From contig VBWA01000022.1 in NCBI GenBank assembly GCA_006218025.1, positions 1-64,000 of the forward strand: a DNA stretch of 64,000 nt, read 5' to 3'. The position numbers and the translations under genes were made by a program. Every line of letters begins with the position of its first letter. Position 1 is the stretch's first letter. Source of the DNA: Rhodocyclaceae bacterium (GTDB lineage: Bacteria; Pseudomonadota; Gammaproteobacteria; Burkholderiales; Rhodocyclaceae). Positions 61,311-64,000 of this stretch are shown one piece after another. The notes below the pieces were generated by a model. The model saw only the letters and a program-made list of their open reading frames with translations. It did not search any database and was not told where the DNA came from.

Positions 61311-61814
61311 CTACTCGAGTTCGAGCGAAGCCTGAATCGCCTTGATGCCGGCGTTGCCGCAAATGTCGTCGAGATGTCCGCCGGGTGCGCCGGATACGCC
61401 GACGGCACCAAGCAGAATGCCGCGTGCGCTGATTGTCAAACCGCCACCGAGCGCCACTACACCCGGAATATCACGAATGCCGGCCGAGGGCTTGCCCGCG
61501 GCGCTCATGTCCACCAGGTTGGTCGTGTTGTTGCGAAAACTCACGGCGGTCCAGGCCTTGCCGATCGCAGTCTTCGGCGTATGCGGGCCGGCGAGGTTGT
61601 CGCGCAGCAGCGCCAGCGGGATGCCGCTGCGGTCGACAACGGCAACGGCGACCACGTAGCCTCCCTTCTGGCATTCGCTCAGCGCCGCCTGCGCGACCTT
61701 GCTCGCCGCAGCCGTGCTCAGGCTAGTCGCCTGCGCGGTGAATTGTTCGGCGGCCAGCGCGCTGCCCGCCAGAAGAAATGATGTCAGTGCAATGGCGATT
61801 CTTGTGCGAGTCAT
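61311..61814 (-). CDS. Secreted GlcG/HbpS-like (DUF336) protein
   Basis: Protein of 167 aa with a signal peptide (MTRTRIAIALTSFLLAGSALAA) and a GlcG/HbpS domain (VVAVAVVDRSGIPLALLRDNLAGPHTPKTAIGKAWTAVSF, GGGLTISARGILLGAVGVSGAPGG). The family binds heme or small ligands. A Shine-Dalgarno GGAGAAG lies 5-8 bases before the start. It is probably periplasmic. Confidence 0.88.
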   Translation of the reverse strand: MTRTRIAIALTSFLLAGSALAAEQFTAQATSLSTAAASKVAQAALSECQKGGYVVAVAVVDRSGIPLALLRDNLAGPHTPKTAIGKAWTAVSFRNNTTNLVDMSAAGKPSAGIRDIPGVVALGGGLTISARGILLGAVGVSGAPGGHLDDICGNAGIKAIQASLELE

Positions 61815-61896
61815 GATGTCTTCTCCTTGGCTTCGGTTGGTGGTGCTGATCTTCTGGCAGCGGTCGGCTTCGGATCAGTTTAGCGCCGATCGGCTC

Positions 61897-61961
61897 TGAA
61901 AGTCGGCGCTTGCCGGCCCGCGAAGCGGAATCCCCGGCAGACAGAGTCCGGTACGGCGACC
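61897..61961 (+). repeat. REP-like repeat copy 16 split by a second palindromic repeat
   Basis: AAAGTCGGCGCT is separated from its right half GGTACGGCGAC by about 35 bases holding TGCCGGCCCGCGAAGCGGAATCC. The inserted palindrome is the inverse of those at 7885-7913 and 63501-63533. This looks like insertion of one repeat into another. Confidence 0.65.
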
Positions 61962-61981
61962 ACCAATGCCATCCAGCTTGG

Positions 61982-62263
61982 CTATCGCAGGGAAGCGACC
62001 TTGTATACCGCGTTGCGGTCGCGCCGGCCAATCGCCACAACGACGACGACGACTTCCTTGTCGCGGACTTCATAGACCAGTCTATAGCCGGCGCTTCGGA
62101 GCTTTATCTTGTAGCGGTCGGCGTGGCCACTGAGTTTCGCCGAGGGTACGCGGGGATTCTCCAGGCGCTCCTGCAATTTGGACTTGAACTGCTCACGAAT
62201 CGTCCGGTCGAGCTTGCCCCATTCCTTCAGGGCTTCTTCCAGAAACGCGAGCTCAAAGCTCAT
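61982..62263 (-). CDS. RelE family toxin
   Basis: RelE-type mRNA interferase of 93 aa. The order of family motifs is FELAFLEEALKEWGKLDRTIREQFKSKLQERLENPR, then SGHADRYKIKLRSAGYRLVYEV with the basic residues of the active site, and VVVVVVAIGRRDRNAVY. ATG 62263 (MSFELAFLEE) overlaps the antitoxin end. Confidence 0.94.
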   Translation of the reverse strand: MSFELAFLEEALKEWGKLDRTIREQFKSKLQERLENPRVPSAKLSGHADRYKIKLRSAGYRLVYEVRDKEVVVVVVAIGRRDRNAVYKVASLR

Positions 62264-62501
62264 CGAGTTTGACTTTGATCGCCGGCTGACCTGAACGTGC
62301 GTCGGCGATTGCATTCAGCTCAAGGTCTTCGAGCTTGTCCAGCAACGCCTCATAAGTCCTGGCCGGCACGCAATAGAAGGCGGGTTCGTTCCGGTTGAGG
62401 ATCGCCACCGCGAAACCCTCACCCGCCGCCACTGTGCGCATCGGATTCTTTTTGAGCTCGGATACGCTGGCCGTCGTTTCTGCAAGAACCTGGTTTGTCA
62501 T
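62253..62501 (-). CDS. RelB/StbD/YefM-type antitoxin
   Basis: Protein of 82 aa (MTNQVLAETTASVSELKKNPMRTVAAGEGFAVAILNRNEPAFYCVPARTYEALLDKLEDLEL), the Phd/YefM/StbD-like DNA-binding antitoxin. It precedes and overlaps the RelE toxin by 11 bases, the standard order. ATG 62501 is preferred; an in-frame ATG at 62507 is two codons upstream. Confidence 0.92.
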   Translation of the reverse strand: MTNQVLAETTASVSELKKNPMRTVAAGEGFAVAILNRNEPAFYCVPARTYEALLDKLEDLELNAIADARSGQPAIKVKLDEL

Positions 62502-62605
62502 GATCACTCCACAGCACTTTTAACAGTGCTCATTATGGCACGCACAACTGGTCTCCATCAAGTCCAGATGATCGGATTGACCGAAGAGCGCACTCGGCGC
62601 GCTGC

Positions 62606-63355
62606 CTACACCGCCAGGGTCAGTCCACCATCGACCACGAAGATGTGCCCCGTGGCATAGCGGGTGCGCAGCAGCCCGAGCGCGGCCTCGACGCAGTCGT
62701 CGGGCGTGGCGGAGCGCTTCAGCGGCGCTCGGGCCTTGACGCCTTCGTGCTGCGCCTGCCAGTCCTTGGTCCAGGGCGTTTCGACCAGACCGGGGGCGAC
62801 GGCATTGACGCGCACCGGCGCGCAGGACTTGGCCAGCAGGCGCGTCATCTGGTTCAGCGCGGCCTTCGCCATCGAATAGGCGATCGAGCTGCCCACCGGG
62901 CGCACGCCGGCGATCGAGGTGATGTTGATGACATTGCCGTCCTCGCTCCGCATCAAGTGCGGCATGGCCGCCTTGGTCAGCATCCAGGTGCCGGTGACGT
63001 TGATGTCGAAGGTCCTGGCGAAGATCTCGTCGGTCAGCGCCGCCAGGTCGTTGTGCGGCACGACCGTGGTCCAGCCGGCATTGTTCACCAGGATGTCGAG
63101 CTTGCCGAAGCGTTCGATGGTCGCCGCCAGCAGCCGCTCGCCCGCTGCCTTGTCGCTGATATCGGCCTGCACGTAAAGGGCATTGGCGCCGAGTTCCGCG
63201 GCGATGCGCCGGCCGGCTTCCACCGAGCTCGCCGAGTTGATCACCACCGATGCGCCGAGCGACGACAGCCGCCGCGCGATGGCCTCGCCGATGCCGCTGC
63301 TCGACCCCGTGACGAGGGCCACTCTGTTGGAAAACTCGCCTGAAAATTCGCTCAT
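62606..63355 (-). CDS. Short-chain dehydrogenase/reductase
   Basis: NAD(P)-dependent oxidoreductase of 249 aa. It has the Rossmann motif TGSSSGIG, the structural NNAG, the catalytic Ser in ITSIAG and Tyr-x3-Lys in YSMAK. The C-terminal [12 protein letters not shown] is typical. The substrate is unknown. ATG 63355 (MSEFSGEF) follows AAGAAACG-type bases; a longer frame to 63472 would translate repeat DNA. Confidence 0.94.
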   Translation of the reverse strand: MSEFSGEFSNRVALVTGSSSGIGEAIARRLSSLGASVVINSASSVEAGRRIAAELGANALYVQADISDKAAGERLLAATIERFGKLDILVNNAGWTTVVPHNDLAALTDEIFARTFDINVTGTWMLTKAAMPHLMRSEDGNVINITSIAGVRPVGSSIAYSMAKAALNQMTRLLAKSCAPVRVNAVAPGLVETPWTKDWQAQHEGVKARAPLKRSATPDDCVEAALGLLRTRYATGHIFVVDGGLTLAV

Positions 63356-63437
63356 CGTTTCTTCCTGGTTGGTTTCGGGACCCGCCCCTGCCGCGAAGTA
63401 TCTGGCCTTCGGCCTGCGGCGGCAAGCGCGCAATTGC

Positions 63438-63535
63438 GACGCCGTCCCGCCAGCGCCGACTTTGCCGGCCACGAATCAATGCGCGCCGGCCAGATGCTTT
63501 GCATGCCTGGGACGCCGCTTCGCGGGCAGGCAACT
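63438..63535 (-). repeat. REP-like repeat copy 17 and adjoining palindrome
   Basis: GACGCCGTCCCGCCAGCGCC lies upstream of the SDR gene. About 40 bases further is TGCCTGGGACGCCGC-TTCGCGGGCAGGCA, the palindromic partner repeat also seen at 7885-7913. Confidence 0.7.
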
Positions 63536-63593
63536 TGCCACATCCAGGCACTGTGCCTACAATGCATGCATTGCAATCACTGGAGGCAATCAC

Positions 63594-63836
63594 ATGGCCA
63601 ATCTGACCATCCGCAACGTCGACGACGAAATCAAGAGCTTGCTGCGCCAGCAAGCCGCCCGCCACGGCTGTTCGATGGAGCAGGAAGCGCGCGACATCCT
63701 GCGCCGGGCCGTGTCGGTGCAGCCCGCCGGAACCGGTTTCGCCGAGAGGATTCACCAGCGCTTCAAGGGATTGAACGCCGAGGACTTGCCTATCCCGAAG
63801 CGCCGAGCGGCGCGCCTGCCGGTGATGCCGGAATGA
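63594..63836 (+). CDS. fitA: FitA-like ribbon-helix-helix antitoxin
   Basis: Protein of 80 aa with an Arc/FitA N-terminal domain ([40 protein letters not shown]). The C-terminal tail ([25 protein letters not shown]) would wrap the PIN toxin. A GGAGG ribosome site precedes it. Its stop overlaps the toxin start. Confidence 0.92.
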   Translation: MANLTIRNVDDEIKSLLRQQAARHGCSMEQEARDILRRAVSVQPAGTGFAERIHQRFKGLNAEDLPIPKRRAARLPVMPE

Positions 63837-64000
63837 GCTTGAACGGCATCCTGCTGGATACCAACGTTCTCTCGGAACTGATGCGGCCGAAGCCGGCCCC
63901 TGAAGTCCTGGATTGGTTTGAACAACAGCAGGGCGCGGCGTTTTTCATCAGCGCAATTACCCGTGCCGAAATTCTGCTGGGCATCGCGCTGCTGCCCGCC
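63833..64000 (+). CDS. fitB: FitB/VapC-like PIN-domain toxin (partial, runs off the window)
   Basis: The first 56 codons of a PIN-domain ribonuclease: [29 protein letters not shown], with the acidic D of LLDTN, and [13 protein letters not shown] with the second acidic residue. The remaining part, including the third and fourth acidic residues, is beyond position 64000. ATG 63833 overlaps the antitoxin stop as ATGA. Confidence 0.92.
   Translation, partial: MSLNGILLDTNVLSELMRPKPAPEVLDWFEQQQGAAFFISAITRAEILLGIALLPA

Noticed and set aside
61102-61362. ORF upstream of the XRE gene as its missing toxin
   Set aside because: Its translation is Arg/Gly-rich, covers the terminator and promoter of neighbouring genes and shows no RelE/HigB pattern.

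Overview
The window reads as chromosomal DNA from a Gram-negative, high-GC betaproteobacterium, probably of the Rhodocyclales/Nitrosomonadales type. The basis is gene content (Rnf complex, NasT-regulated nitrate assimilation, NsrR, CcoG, DsrC/TusE-like protein, DUF1841, DUF2789 and DUF3079) and the style of the intergenic repeats. No species is assigned. Almost all of the sequence is ordinary high-GC coding DNA. The exception is an AT-richer patch at about 36.95-39.4 kb. No CRISPR array, tRNA gene or complete insertion sequence was seen.

Layout. 1-263: an apparent rRNA operon promoter and leader firing leftwards out of the window. 264-7859: pyrD, then rnfABCDGE-nth-DUF1841. 7971-11264: a MoxR-type AAA ATPase and a VWA protein, separated by a GxxExxY gene carried in an inverted-repeat element, then a FecR-domain protein. 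11294-17482: a lone GspE-type ATPase, a cysteine-repeat secreted protein, a TerB-like protein, MAPEG, LysE and GNAT genes, a BrnTA module bracketed by direct repeats, and an unknown gene next to an integron attC-like site. 17692-20166: glycogen phosphorylase. 20482-36421: three very large hybrid histidine kinases with a FadL/OmpP1 porin, a STAS-like protein and an HD-GYP response regulator. From the second kinase on, the genes mostly overlap or nearly touch. 36433-39540: a uracil/hypoxanthine-DNA glycosylase followed by an AT-rich patch between two 20-bp near-identical direct repeats, holding a toxin-antitoxin-like pair and an unknown gene. 39545-42152: htpG with a sigma-32 promoter, and a RelBE-type module.

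42196-52347 (minus strand) is a complete assimilatory nitrate locus: nasT, a sigma-54 promoter and terminator-type leader, nrtA, a single-domain globin, nrtB, nrtD, nirB, nirD and nasA. Nitrate would be imported by NrtABD, reduced by NasA and then by NirBD. The globin would deal with NO by-products, and NasT would let transcription pass the leader hairpin. 52410-59340 holds small regulators and an NsrR-like Rrf2 repressor. The repressor is divergent from a DUF59 / polytopic membrane protein / flavoprotein reductase set, with two palindromic operators between them, and CcoG and a Cys-rich DUF3079 protein follow. This looks like a nitrosative-stress and redox unit. 59427-64000 holds small membrane proteins, an orphan XRE antitoxin, a GlcG-like protein, a RelBE module, an SDR enzyme and a FitAB module cut by the window edge.

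A short imperfect palindrome, about 24 bp (core AGTCGGCGCTGGCG...CGGCGA), occurs about 17 times. Four copies lie in frame inside genes (HK1, HK2, nasA, nrtB). A second hairpin family sits at the start of rnfB, nirB and rnfE and supplies likely ribosome-binding sites for nirB and rnfB. These repeats, the GxxExxY element with its 79-bp miniature, and the attC-like site are the most unusual features.
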